From positions 98,859 through 162,858 of the forward strand of contig NZ_PVZS01000012.1 in the NCBI RefSeq assembly GCF_003004785.1: DNA of 64,000 nt, given 5' to 3'. The notes under the pieces were generated by a model that made no database searches, was not told the DNA's origin, and saw only the letters and a program-made list of their open reading frames with translations. This stretch comes from Alsobacter soli (GTDB lineage Bacteria; Pseudomonadota; Alphaproteobacteria; Rhizobiales; Beijerinckiaceae). Shown one piece after another: positions 46,009-56,145 of this stretch; the stretch's first letter is position 1; every line of letters begins with the position of its first letter. The translations under genes and the position numbers were made by a program.

Positions 46009-47793
46009 GTGACGATTGCGACCTCCCGCCTTCCTCTTCACCGCATTCGCCCGCTGCTCGCCGCAGTCGCCCTGATCGCGGGCTGCGCCGCCGCGCAGGC
46101 GCGCAGCGGGCAGAGCTATTCCGACGCCGTCGACGCCGGGAATACGCTGTCAGGCAACTACCTGTCCGCCGTGGTCGCCGGGGCGGCCCGCGACACCAGC
46201 GCGGCGGCCTTTTTCTACCGCGAGGCCCTGCGGGACGATCCGCGCAGCGCCGACCTCACGGAGCGCGCCTTCGTGTCGCTGCTGGCCGAGGGCTCCTACG
46301 CCGAGGCGACGAAGCTCGCCGAGCGGCTGACCACCGGCAAGGACGCGCGCAATACCCTGGCCCAGCTTGTGCTCGGCGTCCGGGACATCAAGGCGCGCCA
46401 GTTCACCAAGGCCCGCCAGCGCTTCTCCTCGGGCGGCCGCAACCGCGCCGCCGACCTCACAGCCACGCTCCTGACGGCCTGGAGTTGGCTCGGCTCCAAC
46501 GACCTCAAGAAGGCGCTCGCCACCGTCGACACGGTGAAGGGCGAGGACTCGATCGCCGTCTTCCGCAATTACCATGCGGGCCTGATCGCGGCCGTGGGCG
46601 GCGACAAGGTGGAGGCCGAGAAGCGGCTCAAGGCCGCGTACGACGCCGAAAGCCGCACTCTGCGCATGGTGGACGTGTACGGTCGCTTCCTGTCCCGCAT
46701 CGGCAAGCAGAAGGAAGCGCTCGAGGTCTACCGCAACTTCGACAAGCTGATGCCGCGGCACCCGATCGTGACGGCCGCGATCGCGACCCTTGAGGCCGGC
46801 GGCACGCTCGACCCGGCCGTGGGCAATGTTCCGGCCGGGGTGGCGGAGGTCCTCTACGGGCTCGGCGCCGCCGGGAACCGGACAGGCGATGAACTCGCCG
46901 CCATGATCTACCTGCGGCTCTCGCTCTGGCTGGAGGAGAACAACGGCCTCGCCATCATCACCCTTGCGGACATCTACGACCGCATGAAGCAGGGCGAGCG
47001 CGCCAATGACACCTACGACATGGTGCCGCAGGATTCGCCCCTGCGCCGCAGCGCGGACATCCAGATCGCGCTGAACCTCGAGCAGCTCGACCGCAAGGAC
47101 GACGCGATCAAGCAGCTCCAGGGCGTCGTCGAGAAGAACCCCAAGGATGTCGAGGCGCTGACCGCGCTCGGCAACGTGTATCGCTCGCGCAAGGACTTCG
47201 CCCAGGCGGCGGAGATTTACACGAGGGCGATCGACGCCCTGGGGACCCCGGACCAGGGCAACTGGACCCTGTTCTATTTCCGCGGCATCTCGCTCGAGCG
47301 CACCAAGCACTGGGACAAGGCCGAAGCGGACTTCAAGAAGGCGCTGGAGCTCTACCCCGAGCAGCCCCTGGTCCTGAACTATCTGGGATACTCCTGGGTC
47401 GACCAGAACATGAACCTCGACCAGGCCTTCAAGATGCTGAAGCGCGCCGTCGAACAGCGGCCGACGGACGGGTACATCGTCGACAGCCTCGGCTGGGCCC
47501 ATTACCGCCTGGGCCAGTACGATGAAGCCGTGCGCATCCTGGAGCGCGCCATCGAACTCAAGCCGTCCGACCCGGTGATCAACGACCACCTGGGCGACGC
47601 CTACTGGCGGGTCGGCCGCCGGCTCGAGGCCAAGTTCCAGTGGAACCACGCCCGCGACCTGAAGCCGGAGCCGGAGGATCTGCCCAAGATCCTCGAGAAG
47701 ATCGAGAAGGGCCTCCCGGACGAAAAGCCCGCCGCCGAGGCGGAGCAGAAGCAGTCGGAGCCGAAGCCCGAGCGCAAGACGAACGGCGGCTGA
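46009..47793 (+). CDS. Tetratricopeptide repeat protein, exported
   Basis: A TPR protein of about 594 residues with a signal peptide (about 1-33, [16 protein letters not shown]; the GC may be a lipobox cysteine, making it a lipoprotein). At least eight TPR-like helical pairs run from about residue 40 to 570, clearest at [36 protein letters not shown] and [17 protein letters not shown] charged Glu/Lys/Pro tail ends the protein. Such proteins act as assembly scaffolds, often for the outer membrane or polysaccharide machinery, but no specific partner is indicated. GTG 46009 is chosen for its signal peptide; ATG 45931 is an alternative. ispE follows only 4 bp after the stop. Confidence 0.88.
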   Translation: MTIATSRLPLHRIRPLLAAVALIAGCAAAQARSGQSYSDAVDAGNTLSGNYLSAVVAGAARDTSAAAFFYREALRDDPRSADLTERAFVSLLAEGSYAEATKLAERLTTGKDARNTLAQLVLGVRDIKARQFTKARQRFSSGGRNRAADLTATLLTAWSWLGSNDLKKALATVDTVKGEDSIAVFRNYHAGLIAAVGGDKVEAEKRLKAAYDAESRTLRMVDVYGRFLSRIGKQKEALEVYRNFDKLMPRHPIVTAAIATLEAGGTLDPAVGNVPAGVAEVLYGLGAAGNRTGDELAAMIYLRLSLWLEENNGLAIITLADIYDRMKQGERANDTYDMVPQDSPLRRSADIQIALNLEQLDRKDDAIKQLQGVVEKNPKDVEALTALGNVYRSRKDFAQAAEIYTRAIDALGTPDQGNWTLFYFRGISLERTKHWDKAEADFKKALELYPEQPLVLNYLGYSWVDQNMNLDQAFKMLKRAVEQRPTDGYIVDSLGWAHYRLGQYDEAVRILERAIELKPSDPVINDHLGDAYWRVGRRLEAKFQWNHARDLKPEPEDLPKILEKIEKGLPDEKPAAEAEQKQSEPKPERKTNGG

Positions 47794-47797
47794 TCCG

Positions 47798-48712
47798 ATG
47801 ACACGGGCCGGCGCGCCGCCCGGCGCCGCGGCCCTGTCCGAGAAGGCGCCCGCCAAGGTCAACCTGGCGCTGCACGTCCTCGGGCGCCGGGCCGACGGCT
47901 ACCATTCCCTATCGAGTCTGGTGGCTTTCGCGGGCGCGGCCGACCTGCTGGCCTTCGCGCCGGATCCTGAACTGTCGCTGACCGTTGCAGGGCCGACCGC
48001 CAGGGCCGCAGGCCCCGCGGAAGACAACCTCATCCTCCGCGCCGCCCGCAACCTCGCCGCCTGCAGGCCGGGCGTGAAACTGGGCTCGTTTTCGCTCACC
48101 AAGCGCCTGCCGGTCGCGGCCGGAATCGGCGGCGGCTCTTCCGATGCGGCCGCGGCGCTCCGCTTGCTGGCGCGCGCCAACGATATTCCGCCGGACCATC
48201 CCGCGCTGGTCGAGGCTGCGCGCTTAACCGGCGCTGATGTGCCCGTCTGCCTGCGCCCCCAGATGCGCATGATGGAGGGGGCCGGCGAGGTGGTCGGGCC
48301 CCCGCTCGGGCTGCCGCCGTTGTTCGCCGTCCTGGTGAACCCGCGCGTTCCAGTGGAGACGCCAAGCATCTTCCGGGAATTGGGCTTGGAGCGGGGCGGG
48401 GAGTTCACGATCCAGGGCGAACCGGCGCGCCCCGTCATTCCGCCTGGAGGGAGCGGCACTCGCGCGGACCTCGTGGCGGCCCTGGCGTCCCTGCGCAACG
48501 ACCTTGAGCGGCCCGCCATTGCGGTCGCGCCCGTGATCGCCGAAGTGCTGGCGGCGCTTCGGGGCACGGCGGACTGCGCCCTGGCCCGCATGTCAGGTTC
48601 CGGGGCGACGTGCTTCGGCCTCTACCCGGACTGTCACGCCGCCGCGAGGGCCGCCCACGCCCTCCGGGCCAAGCAGCCGGACTGGTGGATCAGCGCAACG
48701 CTTCTTCGTTGA
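47798..48712 (+). CDS. ispE: 4-diphosphocytidyl-2-C-methyl-D-erythritol kinase
   Basis: IspE phosphorylates CDP-methylerythritol in the fourth step of the MEP isoprenoid pathway. The 304-residue GHMP kinase has [22 protein letters not shown] (substrate site), [20 protein letters not shown] (ATP loop) and [16 protein letters not shown] at the C-terminus. ATG 47798 is used. It is tightly linked to the TPR gene and convergent with the prenyl synthase gene, whose product consumes isoprenoid units. Confidence 0.97.
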   Translation: MTRAGAPPGAAALSEKAPAKVNLALHVLGRRADGYHSLSSLVAFAGAADLLAFAPDPELSLTVAGPTARAAGPAEDNLILRAARNLAACRPGVKLGSFSLTKRLPVAAGIGGGSSDAAAALRLLARANDIPPDHPALVEAARLTGADVPVCLRPQMRMMEGAGEVVGPPLGLPPLFAVLVNPRVPVETPSIFRELGLERGGEFTIQGEPARPVIPPGGSGTRADLVAALASLRNDLERPAIAVAPVIAEVLAALRGTADCALARMSGSGATCFGLYPDCHAAARAAHALRAKQPDWWISATLLR

Positions 48713-48756
48713 CCCAGGAGCGCGTGGCGAGCTGGCGGGCCTGAAGCCGGGGCCGC

Positions 48757-49788
48757 TCAGTGCGATCGAGCGATGCAGAAGTCCACGGCCTCGATCATGG
48801 CGCGCTTCATGGGGCTGTCCTGGAACAGCGCCAGCGCGTCCTTGGCCATGGCCCCGTAGTGGCGCGCCCGCTCCACCGTGTCCTCGATGGCCCGATGCTT
48901 GCGCATGATGGCGATCGCCTGCTCGAGGTCGGCGTCGGAGGCCTCGCTCTTCTCCAGCGTGCGCTTCCAGAAGAGCCGCTCGTCCTCGCTGCCGCGCCGG
49001 AAGGACAGCACCACGGGAAGCGTGATCTTGCCTTCCCGGAAGTCGTCCCCGACCTTCTTGCCGAGGTTGGCGCTGAGGCCGCCATAGTCCAGCGCGTCGT
49101 CGATGAGCTGGAAGGCGATGCCGAGATTGGCGCCGTAGCTCCGGCAGGCCGTCTGTTCGGCCTTGGCGCGGCCAGCGATGATGGGCCCGACCTCGCAGGC
49201 GGCGGCGAACAGGGCCGCCGTCTTGCCGCGGATCACCGCGAGATACTCGTCCTCGGTGGTCTCGGTGTTCTTGGCCGCGGCGAGTTGCATCACCTCGCCC
49301 TCGGCGATGACGGCCGCGGCGGTGGACAGCACGTCGAGGGCCTGCAGCGAGCCGACTTCCACCATCATCTTGAAGGCCTGGCCGAGCAGGAAGTCGCCCA
49401 CGAGCACGCTCGCCTCGTTGCCCCACAGCATGCGGGCGGCGAGCTTCCCACGGCGCATCTCGCTGCCGTCCACGACGTCGTCATGCAGCAGCGTGGCGGT
49501 GTGCATGAACTCCACGGCGGCGGCGAGCTTCATGTCCCCGTCGCCCTGGTAGGCGCAGAGCGCGCTGGTCGCCAGCGTCAGCATGGGCCGCAGGCGCTTG
49601 CCGCCGGAGTTGATGAGGTGCTTGGCGATCTCGGGGATCAGCATCACGTCGGAGCCGACGCGGGCCAGAATGAGCTGGTTCACCCTCTCCATGCCCGGCG
49701 CGGTGAGCTTGACCAGCGGTTCGATGCTTGGCGCGCCTGCACCGCCTGCGGACGGCTGCTTGCCGTCGAGGGAAACCACGACACCCAC
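48757..49788 (-). CDS. ispB: Polyprenyl (octaprenyl/decaprenyl-type) diphosphate synthase
   Basis: A trans-prenyl synthase of 343 residues that makes the long side chain of ubiquinone from FPP and IPP. It has both Asp-rich motifs: first TATLLHDDVVDGSEMRRG, second FQLIDDALDYGG, and GGKRLRPML at the start of the fold. Small residues ahead of the first motif fit a long-chain product, but chain length cannot be read reliably. GTG 49788 (VGVVVSLDGKQPS...) is chosen because homologues start there; the frame extends to 49899 in poor sequence. The DUF2007 and methyltransferase genes diverge from it 183 bp away. Confidence 0.95.
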   Translation of the reverse strand: MGVVVSLDGKQPSAGGAGAPSIEPLVKLTAPGMERVNQLILARVGSDVMLIPEIAKHLINSGGKRLRPMLTLATSALCAYQGDGDMKLAAAVEFMHTATLLHDDVVDGSEMRRGKLAARMLWGNEASVLVGDFLLGQAFKMMVEVGSLQALDVLSTAAAVIAEGEVMQLAAAKNTETTEDEYLAVIRGKTAALFAAACEVGPIIAGRAKAEQTACRSYGANLGIAFQLIDDALDYGGLSANLGKKVGDDFREGKITLPVVLSFRRGSEDERLFWKRTLEKSEASDADLEQAIAIMRKHRAIEDTVERARHYGAMAKDALALFQDSPMKRAMIEAVDFCIARSH

Positions 49789-49970
49789 GTCCAAAACCTT
49801 TCTCCAGGCCCGGTTCCGCGCCCCAAACGCGCAACCTTGCCGATCGACGCCGCCTCGGTAGCACGGACGCGGCGCCGCGCCAATGTGGGAACCTGCCATG
49901 GCCCAAGCCCTTGCCGCAACTTGCCCCGATGCCGCACAAAGGCAGTGCGCATGGGCGCGATGGAGGGCAC

Positions 49971-50210
49971 ATGCGGGAAATCCTGCGCACCAACGACCTG
50001 GTCCTGATCTCGCTGGTGGAGGCGCTGCTCGGCGGGGCCGAGGTGCCGTACTTCGTGGCCGACGCCCATGTCAGCGCGATGGAAGGCGGCATCGCAGCTT
50101 TTCCTCGCCGGGTTCTCGTGCCTGAGGACGCCGAACGCCAGGCGCGCCGAATCCTGAAGGACGCCGGGCTCGGCGGCGAACTGAAGCCCGAGGGCGGCCA
50201 TGGGCTCTGA
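49971..50210 (+). CDS. DUF2007 domain protein
   Basis: A 79-residue soluble protein of the DUF2007 family (putative signal-transducing protein with a PII/GlnB-like ferredoxin fold). MREILRTNDLVLISLVEALL and ALLGGAEVPYFVADAHVSAME are conserved, and RRVLVPEDAERQARRILKDAG ends the fold. Its function is unknown. Its last 11 bases overlap the start of the methyltransferase gene, so they form an operon. ATG 49971 gives the normal length. Confidence 0.88.
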   Translation: MREILRTNDLVLISLVEALLGGAEVPYFVADAHVSAMEGGIAAFPRRVLVPEDAERQARRILKDAGLGGELKPEGGHGL

Positions 50211-50961
50211 CGCGGGCGCCGTCGCGACGGATCGCCTGCTCGGCGGACGTCTGCTCCTGCGCCAGCCTGCGCAAGGCCACCGGGCCGGCACGGACGCCGT
50301 GCTGCTTGCCGCGGCCGCGCCCGAGACTCCGGCTGGAGATGTCGTGGACCTTGGCGCAGCCACGGGCGCCGTTGGGCTGGCGCTCGCGATGCGGGCGCCG
50401 GAAGCCCGTGTTCGCCTGGTCGAGATCGATCCGGCGCTGGCCGAAATCGCGACCGAAAACGTCCGGCTCAACGATGTGCAGGGGAGGGTGACGGTTTGCG
50501 CGACGGACGCGCTCGCCGCCGCCGCCCGGAAAGCCGCTGGCCTGGAGGATGGGTCCGCCGACCTGGTCCTGACCAACCCGCCTTACCTCGATGCAGCCCG
50601 GGCGCGGTCGTCGCCGCATGCCGGTCGCGCGCTGGCCCATGTGATGCCGGAAGGCGGCCTCGCGGCCTGGATCAAGGCGGCGGTGAAACTGTTGCGTCCG
50701 AAGGGGATCCTGATCGCGATTCACCGCGCCGACGCCACGCCGGCGCTGCTGGCTGCCTGCGAAAGGCGTCTCGGCGCGATCTCGGTGCTTCCCGTTCACC
50801 CCCGGGCGAATCAGCCGGCCTCCCGCGTGCTGCTGCGCGCCGTCAAGGGGAGCCGCGGGCCCTTCACGCTGCATCCGGGACTGGTCTTGCACGACGCAGG
50901 CGGAGCCTTCACGCCGCTCGCCGAAGCGGTGCACCGGGGCGAGGCGCTCGTACCCTGGTGA
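50200..50961 (+). CDS. TrmN6/YfiC-like N6-adenine methyltransferase
   Basis: A 253-residue class I SAM-dependent methyltransferase. VVDLGAATGAVGLALAMRAP is the SAM loop (usually VLDLGCGTG), VEIDPALAEIATENVRLN follows, and LVLTNPPYLDAARARSS has the catalytic NPPY of N6-adenine enzymes. It resembles TrmN6, which methylates A37 of tRNA1Val, though the first Gly-rich motif is AATGA rather than GCGTG. Substrate RNA is therefore inferred. Starts at ATG 50200, overlapping the DUF2007 gene. Confidence 0.88.
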   Translation: MGSDAGAVATDRLLGGRLLLRQPAQGHRAGTDAVLLAAAAPETPAGDVVDLGAATGAVGLALAMRAPEARVRLVEIDPALAEIATENVRLNDVQGRVTVCATDALAAAARKAAGLEDGSADLVLTNPPYLDAARARSSPHAGRALAHVMPEGGLAAWIKAAVKLLRPKGILIAIHRADATPALLAACERRLGAISVLPVHPRANQPASRVLLRAVKGSRGPFTLHPGLVLHDAGGAFTPLAEAVHRGEALVPW

Positions 50962-50962
50962 C

Positions 50963-50990
50963 AAACGAAAACCGGCCCGCGAGGGGCCGG
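50963..50990 (-). terminator. Terminator of the small secreted-protein gene
   Basis: A 7-bp stem (CCGGCCC / GGGCCGG, loop of 5). On the minus strand it is followed by TTTTCGTTTGT, a convincing U-tract, 26 bp after the stop of the downstream gene. It may also serve the convergent methyltransferase. Confidence 0.7.
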
Positions 50991-51015
50991 CTTCCTGTCC
51001 AATGCGCGGGCGCTC

Positions 51016-51321
51016 TCACCAACGGCGAACGCAAACCCGGCGCGGCCCGTAGTAGGTGTAGCGCACACGGCAGACCACGCGCGGCCGATACACCGGCCGA
51101 TAGTAGTAGCGCGGACGGTAGTAGTACCGCGGCCGATAGTAATGCCGGTGGTAATAGCCACGGTGGTAGTACTGCGTTTTCGCGCTCAGGTCTGGCGCCT
51201 GCCGGTCAAGCTGGACCGCCGCGGCAGGATTGACTGCGGCGGCGTTGGCTGACTGCGGAGCGAACGAGAACGCGAGAAACAGCGCAAAGACGCCGCTGAG
51301 GAAAAGGCCGAGTCGCTTCAT
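51016..51321 (-). CDS. Small secreted Tyr/Arg-rich protein
   Basis: A 101-residue exported protein: signal peptide (1-28, ending SANA), a short Ala-rich linker, and a tail made almost entirely of Tyr, Arg, His and Pro (repeating YYRPRY units, about residues 53-80) with two cysteines in the last 25 residues. Similar small secreted proteins are common in Hyphomicrobiales and are unnamed. The tail would be strongly basic and may bind nucleic acid, polysaccharide or metals; all of that is inference. ATG 51321 is preceded by AGGACC. Confidence 0.85.
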   Translation of the reverse strand: MKRLGLFLSGVFALFLAFSFAPQSANAAAVNPAAAVQLDRQAPDLSAKTQYYHRGYYHRHYYRPRYYYRPRYYYRPVYRPRVVCRVRYTYYGPRRVCVRRW

Positions 51322-51437
51322 CCCTGTGGTCCTCCGAACCTTGCTGTCGGTTCGTTATACCACAGGTCAAACTCGGGCTTTATGAGGGCGAAAGCGATTT
51401 TTGCGGTCTCGGTTAAGTCTCTCGCCTGGTCGCGCGA

Positions 51438-51701
51438 TCAGCGCGCCGCCTGCCGGGCCGTGCAACGCTGTCCTTTGGGCTCGCCGTAACCCGTCGCGAC
51501 CACCCGCACGGCCGGTCCGCACACCTGCGCGGACCCTGGAAGGCGCGCAGCGTTCTCCATGTCGGCGCGCAGCTCGGCGACGGGGGTGGGTACGGGCACG
51601 GGCGCGGGCTGGCGCGCCGAGGCGGCGTCGATGGCCACCATCGCAGCGGGGGTGATCGCCAGGGCCAGACCGGCGAGTCCGAGAATGGATTTCAGCGACA
51701 T
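51438..51701 (-). CDS. Small exported protein of unknown function
   Basis: An 87-residue protein with a signal peptide (1-30, ending ASARQ) and a short mature part containing [19 protein letters not shown] and two cysteines ([19 protein letters not shown]) that could form a disulfide. I do not recognise a family. It lies 116 bp upstream of the Tyr/Arg-rich gene on the same strand and diverges from glyQ. ATG 51701 gives the signal peptide; GGGAGGC lies upstream. Confidence 0.75.
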   Translation of the reverse strand: MSLKSILGLAGLALAITPAAMVAIDAASARQPAPVPVPTPVAELRADMENAARLPGSAQVCGPAVRVVATGYGEPKGQRCTARQAAR

Positions 51702-51881
51702 GTGAGCCTCCCAGCAATGCCCGTTCGGGCTTGGGCGGCACCATGGGACCACAACCCAATCACTGCGGTGCGTCAGCGCACACGCGCAGGGCGTAGCACG
51801 AAAGACAGGGCGTCCTTGACCCGCCTCGGCCCCCTGCATAGGGTCGCGCCGACTTCGCCAACCTCTTGCCGGAAACCCGCC

Positions 51882-52808
51882 ATGTCCGACGCTCTCGAGC
51901 CCACGCGCTCGTTCCAGGGCCTCATCCTCACGCTCCACCGCTTCTGGGCGGAGCAGGGCTGCGTCGTGCTGCAGCCCTACGACATGGAGGTTGGCGCCGG
52001 CACCTTCCACCCGGCCACCACTCTGCGTTCCCTGGGCCCGAAGCCCTGGAAAGCCGCCTACGTCCAGCCCTCGCGTCGCCCGAAAGACGGCCGCTACGGC
52101 GAGAACCCGAACCGCCTGCAGCACTATTACCAGTACCAGGTGATCCTGAAGCCGTCCCCGCCGGACCTGCAGGACCTGTATCTGCGTTCGCTCTCCGCCA
52201 TCGGCATCGACCCGAGGCTCCACGACATCCGATTCGTGGAGGACGACTGGGAGAGCCCGACGCTCGGCGCCTGGGGCCTCGGCTGGGAGTGCTGGTGCGA
52301 CGGCATGGAGGTGAGCCAGTTCACCTACTTCCAGCAGGTCGCCGGCTTCGAGTGCTCGCCCGTCTCGGGCGAGCTCACCTATGGTCTCGAGCGCCTCGCC
52401 ATGTACGTGCAGGGCGTGGAGAACGTCTACGACCTGAACTTCAATGGCCTCGAGGGCGACCAGAAGGTCACCTACGGCGACGTTTTCCTGCAGGCCGAGC
52501 AGGAATATTCCCGCCACAACTTCGAGGCGGCGAACACCGAGATGCTGTTCCAGCACTTCAAGGACGCCGAGGCCGAGTGCCGCTCGCTGCTGGCCAAGGG
52601 GGAGCAGGGCGAGGCCGGGCGCCACCTCATGGCGCTGCCCGCCTATGACCAGTGCATCAAGGCCAGCCACGTCTTCAACCTGCTGGACGCCCGCGGCGTG
52701 ATCTCCGTCACGGAGCGCCAGAGCTACATCCTGCGCGTGCGCGAACTCGCCAAGGCCTGCGGCGCCGCCTTCCTGAAAACGGAAGCCGGCGGCTACGTCG
52801 CCGCGTAG
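51882..52808 (+). CDS. glyQ: Glycyl-tRNA synthetase alpha subunit
   Basis: The catalytic alpha subunit of the bacterial (alpha2beta2) glycyl-tRNA synthetase. The 308-residue protein is highly conserved: [52 protein letters not shown] motif ([20 protein letters not shown]) and [23 protein letters not shown] 51882 is right. It is separated from glyS by a repeat and an isochorismatase-fold gene, where many relatives have a different small gene or nothing. Confidence 0.99.
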   Translation: MSDALEPTRSFQGLILTLHRFWAEQGCVVLQPYDMEVGAGTFHPATTLRSLGPKPWKAAYVQPSRRPKDGRYGENPNRLQHYYQYQVILKPSPPDLQDLYLRSLSAIGIDPRLHDIRFVEDDWESPTLGAWGLGWECWCDGMEVSQFTYFQQVAGFECSPVSGELTYGLERLAMYVQGVENVYDLNFNGLEGDQKVTYGDVFLQAEQEYSRHNFEAANTEMLFQHFKDAEAECRSLLAKGEQGEAGRHLMALPAYDQCIKASHVFNLLDARGVISVTERQSYILRVRELAKACGAAFLKTEAGGYVAA

Positions 52809-52817
52809 CATCCCTCC

Positions 52818-52904
52818 GTCATTGCGAGCCGAAGGCGAAGCAATCCAGGAGAATCGACTCCCCGCCGCCCTGGATTGCTTCGTCGCTGCGCTCCTCGCAA
52901 AGAC
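52818..52904. repeat. Palindromic repeat, family A, full copy
   Basis: Left arm GTCATTGCGAGCCGAAGGCG, right arm CGTCGCTGCGCTCCTCGCAA then AGAC. It follows the glyQ stop directly, between glyQ and the hydrolase gene. Confidence 0.85.
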
Positions 52905-52969
52905 GGGATGAGGGCTCTGCGAAACGCGCGGGAAACGTGTACTCTCCCCCCAAAACGGGAGGACTCACC

Positions 52970-53575
52970 ATGACCGAGCCGCGCACCCTGCTGCAGATGG
53001 CGGGCGCCAACCTCACCCCATCCCGCCTCCGGGAGGCGGCCGTGGTCGTCATCGACGCGCAGAACGAGTACGTGGACGGCAAGCTGGCGCTGCCGGCCGT
53101 CAAGCCCGCCCTACAGGTGCTCGCCGGCCTGCTTCATCGGGCGCGGGTGCAGGACACGCCGGTCTTCCATGTGGTCCACAAGGGCCGCGCCGGCTCGGGG
53201 GGCGCGTTCGACCCTGAGACCCGCGGCTTCCAGATCGCCGACGAGGCGGCCCCCGTCGGGGCCGAACCGGTGATCGAGAAAGGCCTGCCGAACAGCTTCG
53301 CTCACACGACCCTTCTTGAAGCCCTGAAGGCCACCGGCCGCCGGGAACTGATCCTGGTGGGCTTCATGACGCATATGTGCGTCTCCTCCACGGCCCGCGC
53401 CGCCCTCGACATCGGCTTCCGCGTCACCGTCGCGGGTGACGCTTGCGCCACGCGCGATCTGCCCGATCCGCTGGGCGGGGCGCCCCTGTCGGCCGCCGAC
53501 ATCCACCGCACGGCATTGGCCGAGCTCGCCGACCGCTTCGCCGTCGTGTGCCGCGCGGCGCAGATCGAGGCCTGA
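52970..53575 (+). CDS. Isochorismatase-family cysteine hydrolase
   Basis: A 201-residue cytoplasmic hydrolase with the cysteine-hydrolase triad: Asp29 (VVVIDAQNEY), Lys104 (IEKGLPNSF) and Cys137 (FMTHMCVSSTARAA). The family contains nicotinamidase, isochorismatase and N-carbamoyl hydrolases; the substrate is unclear. ATG 52970 is preceded by GGGAGGA. It sits between glyQ and glyS on the same strand, so it is probably transcribed with them, although a role in aminoacylation is not expected. Confidence 0.92.
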   Translation: MTEPRTLLQMAGANLTPSRLREAAVVVIDAQNEYVDGKLALPAVKPALQVLAGLLHRARVQDTPVFHVVHKGRAGSGGAFDPETRGFQIADEAAPVGAEPVIEKGLPNSFAHTTLLEALKATGRRELILVGFMTHMCVSSTARAALDIGFRVTVAGDACATRDLPDPLGGAPLSAADIHRTALAELADRFAVVCRAAQIEA

Positions 53576-53814
53576 GGCGCGCCGTCTCGGGGAACCCTAT
53601 CCCGCGTAGCGGGGCAGGGCAGGGAGGGGCGGTCGTGCGCACCCAGGCCTCCGCGCGAACCGCAGACCACTCTGTCGGCTTCGCCGACACCTCCCCCGTT
53701 GCCCGGGTGAGATTGGCGCGCAACCCTTCCTCCCTCGACACGCCCGCCCGCGCCCCTTAAAGCGTAGCGGGCCCGCGGCCGCGGGCGCTCCCTGCCCGAA
53801 CCGTCGCGAACGCC

Positions 53815-56004
53815 ATGCCCGATCTTCTGCTCGAACTCTTCTGCGAGGAAATCCCCGCCCGGATGCAGCGGCGCGCCGCGGAGGATCTGAAGAAGCTCGT
53901 CACCGACGCGCTGGTCGAGCGGGGCTGCGTCTACGAGGGCGCCCAGGCCTTCGCCACGCCACGGCGCCTCGCCCTCCACGTGGTGGGCCTGCCGGCCCGC
54001 CAGCCCGATCTCCGCGAGGAGAAGAAGGGCCCGCGTGTCGGCGCCCCCGAGGCCGCCCTGCAGGGGTTCCTCAAGAGCGCAGGCCTGACGGACATCTCGC
54101 AGGCCCAGGTGCAGAGCGATCCAAAGAAAGGCGAGTTCTACGTCGCCGTGGTCGAGAAGCCTGGCCGCGCCACGCCCGAGGTGATCGCCGAGATCATGCC
54201 GGGCGTCATCCGCAGCTTCCCCTGGCCCAAGTCCATGCGGTGGGGCGCCGCCTCGGCCCAGCCGGGCGCGCTGCGCTGGGTGCGCCCGCTGCAGTCTATC
54301 CTGTGCACCTTCGGGACCGAGATGGAGACCCCCGAGGTCGTGCATTTCGAGATCGACGGCCTGCGCGCCTCGGACGCCACCCGCGGCCACCGCTTCCTGG
54401 CGCCCGACCTGATCCTGGTGCGCCGCTTCGACGAGTACGTGACGGCCCTGGAGCGCGCCAAGGTCGTGCTCGATGGCGACCGCCGCAAGCAGATGATCCT
54501 CACGGACGCCAGGAACCTCGCCTTCGCGCGTGGGCTGGAGCTCGTCGAGGACGAGGGGCTTCTGGAGGAGGTCGCCGGCCTCGTGGAGTGGCCGGTGACG
54601 CTGGTCGGCTCCTTCGACGAGAGCTTCTTGGCGATCCCCCCCGAGGTGGTGCGCGCCACGATCCGGGCCAACCAGAAGTGCTTCGTGCTGCGCGACCCCG
54701 CCACGGGCGCGCTCTCCAACCGCTTCATCCTGGTCTCCAACATCGAGGCCAGCGACGGCGGCGAGAAGATCGTCGCCGGCAACCAGCGCGTCGTGCGCGC
54801 GCGCCTGTCCGACGCCCGCCACTTCTGGGACACGGACCAGCGGCCCCTGCCGGACTTCCCGGAGCCGGCCGGCAAGCCCCTCGACCAGCGCCTCGCCAAG
54901 CTGAAGGCGCTCGGCGTCGTGTTCCACGAAAAGCTCGGCGCCCAGGGCGAGCGCGTCGAGCGCATCACGGCGCTGGCGCGGGAGTTGGCGCCTGTCGTGG
55001 GCGCCGACCCGGCCCTCGCCGCCCGCGCCGCCCAGCTCGCAAAGGCCGACCTCGTCACCGAGATGGTGGGCGAGTTCCCCGAGGTGCAGGGCCTCATGGG
55101 CCGCCGCTACGCCGAGCTGCAGGGCGAGAACCCCTCCGTCGCCGCCGCGGTCGAGGAGCACTACAAGCCCCAGGGCCCGACGGATCGCGTCCCCACCGAC
55201 CCGGTGAGCGTCGCCGTGGCGCTGGCCGACAAGCTCGACACGCTGGTCGGCTTCTGGGCCATTGACGAGAAGCCGACGGGCTCCAAGGACCCCTACGCGC
55301 TGCGCCGCGCGGCGCTGGGCGTGATCCGGATTGTGCTGGAAAATGGCATTCGGCTGCCTCTGGCGCGCACGATCACGGCTCATTCAGCTGTCATCCCCGG
55401 GCTTGTCCCGGGGATCCACGCGGCGGGGGCTGGCGCGGATGGCCGGGACAAGCCCGGCCATGACGGCCTCGCTTCCGACCTCCTCTCCTTCTTCCACGAC
55501 CGCCTCAAGGTCTACCTCCGCGACCAGGGCGCCCGTCACGACCTGATCGACGCCGTGCTCGGCCAGGGCGCCGCCCGGAACGACGACCTCCTGATGATCG
55601 TCCGCCGCGTCGAGGCGCTGGGCCGCTTCCTCGACACGGAGGACGGCAGCAACCTGCTCGCGGGTTACAAGCGCGCTGCCAACATCCTGCGCATCGAGGA
55701 GAAGAAGGACGGCCGCTCCTACGCCGAGCCCGTCGACCCGACGCAGCTCGCCCAGTCCGAGGAGAAGGCCCTAGCGACGTCTCTCGACGCCGCCGAGGCC
55801 GAGGCGGGCGCCGCGGTCGCGGCCGAGGACTTCGAAGCCGCCATGGCGGCGCTGGCGCGGCTGCGCCCGGCCGTGGACGCCTTCTTCGACAAGGTCACGG
55901 TCAACGCCGACGACGCGGCGCTCCGCGCCAACCGCTTGCGCCTCCTGTCACGGCTGCGCGAGGCGACGCGTACTGTGGCGGATTTCTCGGCCATCCAGGG
56001 CTGA
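53815..56004 (+). CDS. glyS: Glycyl-tRNA synthetase beta subunit, with an in-frame palindromic insertion
   Basis: The beta subunit binds tRNAGly and is needed for aminoacylation. The 729-residue protein starts [21 protein letters not shown] and has [23 protein letters not shown] and the central [19 protein letters not shown] block; the C-terminal DALR anticodon-binding domain begins near residue 556 ([21 protein letters not shown]). Between them a 75-bp palindrome (55390-55464) encodes 25 extra residues, 526-550 ([20 protein letters not shown], then KPGHD), that interrupt the linker without breaking the frame. ATG 53815 is correct. Length minus the insert is normal. Confidence 0.96.
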   Translation: MPDLLLELFCEEIPARMQRRAAEDLKKLVTDALVERGCVYEGAQAFATPRRLALHVVGLPARQPDLREEKKGPRVGAPEAALQGFLKSAGLTDISQAQVQSDPKKGEFYVAVVEKPGRATPEVIAEIMPGVIRSFPWPKSMRWGAASAQPGALRWVRPLQSILCTFGTEMETPEVVHFEIDGLRASDATRGHRFLAPDLILVRRFDEYVTALERAKVVLDGDRRKQMILTDARNLAFARGLELVEDEGLLEEVAGLVEWPVTLVGSFDESFLAIPPEVVRATIRANQKCFVLRDPATGALSNRFILVSNIEASDGGEKIVAGNQRVVRARLSDARHFWDTDQRPLPDFPEPAGKPLDQRLAKLKALGVVFHEKLGAQGERVERITALARELAPVVGADPALAARAAQLAKADLVTEMVGEFPEVQGLMGRRYAELQGENPSVAAAVEEHYKPQGPTDRVPTDPVSVAVALADKLDTLVGFWAIDEKPTGSKDPYALRRAALGVIRIVLENGIRLPLARTITAHSAVIPGLVPGIHAAGAGADGRDKPGHDGLASDLLSFFHDRLKVYLRDQGARHDLIDAVLGQGAARNDDLLMIVRRVEALGRFLDTEDGSNLLAGYKRAANILRIEEKKDGRSYAEPVDPTQLAQSEEKALATSLDAAEAEAGAAVAAEDFEAAMAALARLRPAVDAFFDKVTVNADDAALRANRLRLLSRLREATRTVADFSAIQG
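55390..55464. repeat. 75-bp palindromic repeat inserted in frame in glyS
   Basis: Ends are GTCAT...ATGAC, arms CCCCGGGCTTGTCCCGGGG and GGCCGGGACAAGCCCGGCC. The element is exactly 25 codons long and lies precisely in the glyS frame. Its outer ends match those of the other repeat families in the window, but the inner arms are distinct (family C). Confidence 0.88.
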
Positions 56005-56145
56005 GAGGAGACCGCCGCGCCACATGCCTGCGAACGCCCTCGCCTCGCTTGCGAAGACGAACTTCACAACTAGAAATTTGACTTAAGTTAAGAGTTGAGG
56101 GGCTAAGTTGCCGTCCATCGCTTTCGATGAACGCTGGATTGCCTC

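Noticed and set aside
53443..53760. 105-codon plus-strand frame between the cysteine hydrolase and glyS
   Set aside because: Starts inside the hydrolase gene out of frame; no ribosome-binding site or family match.
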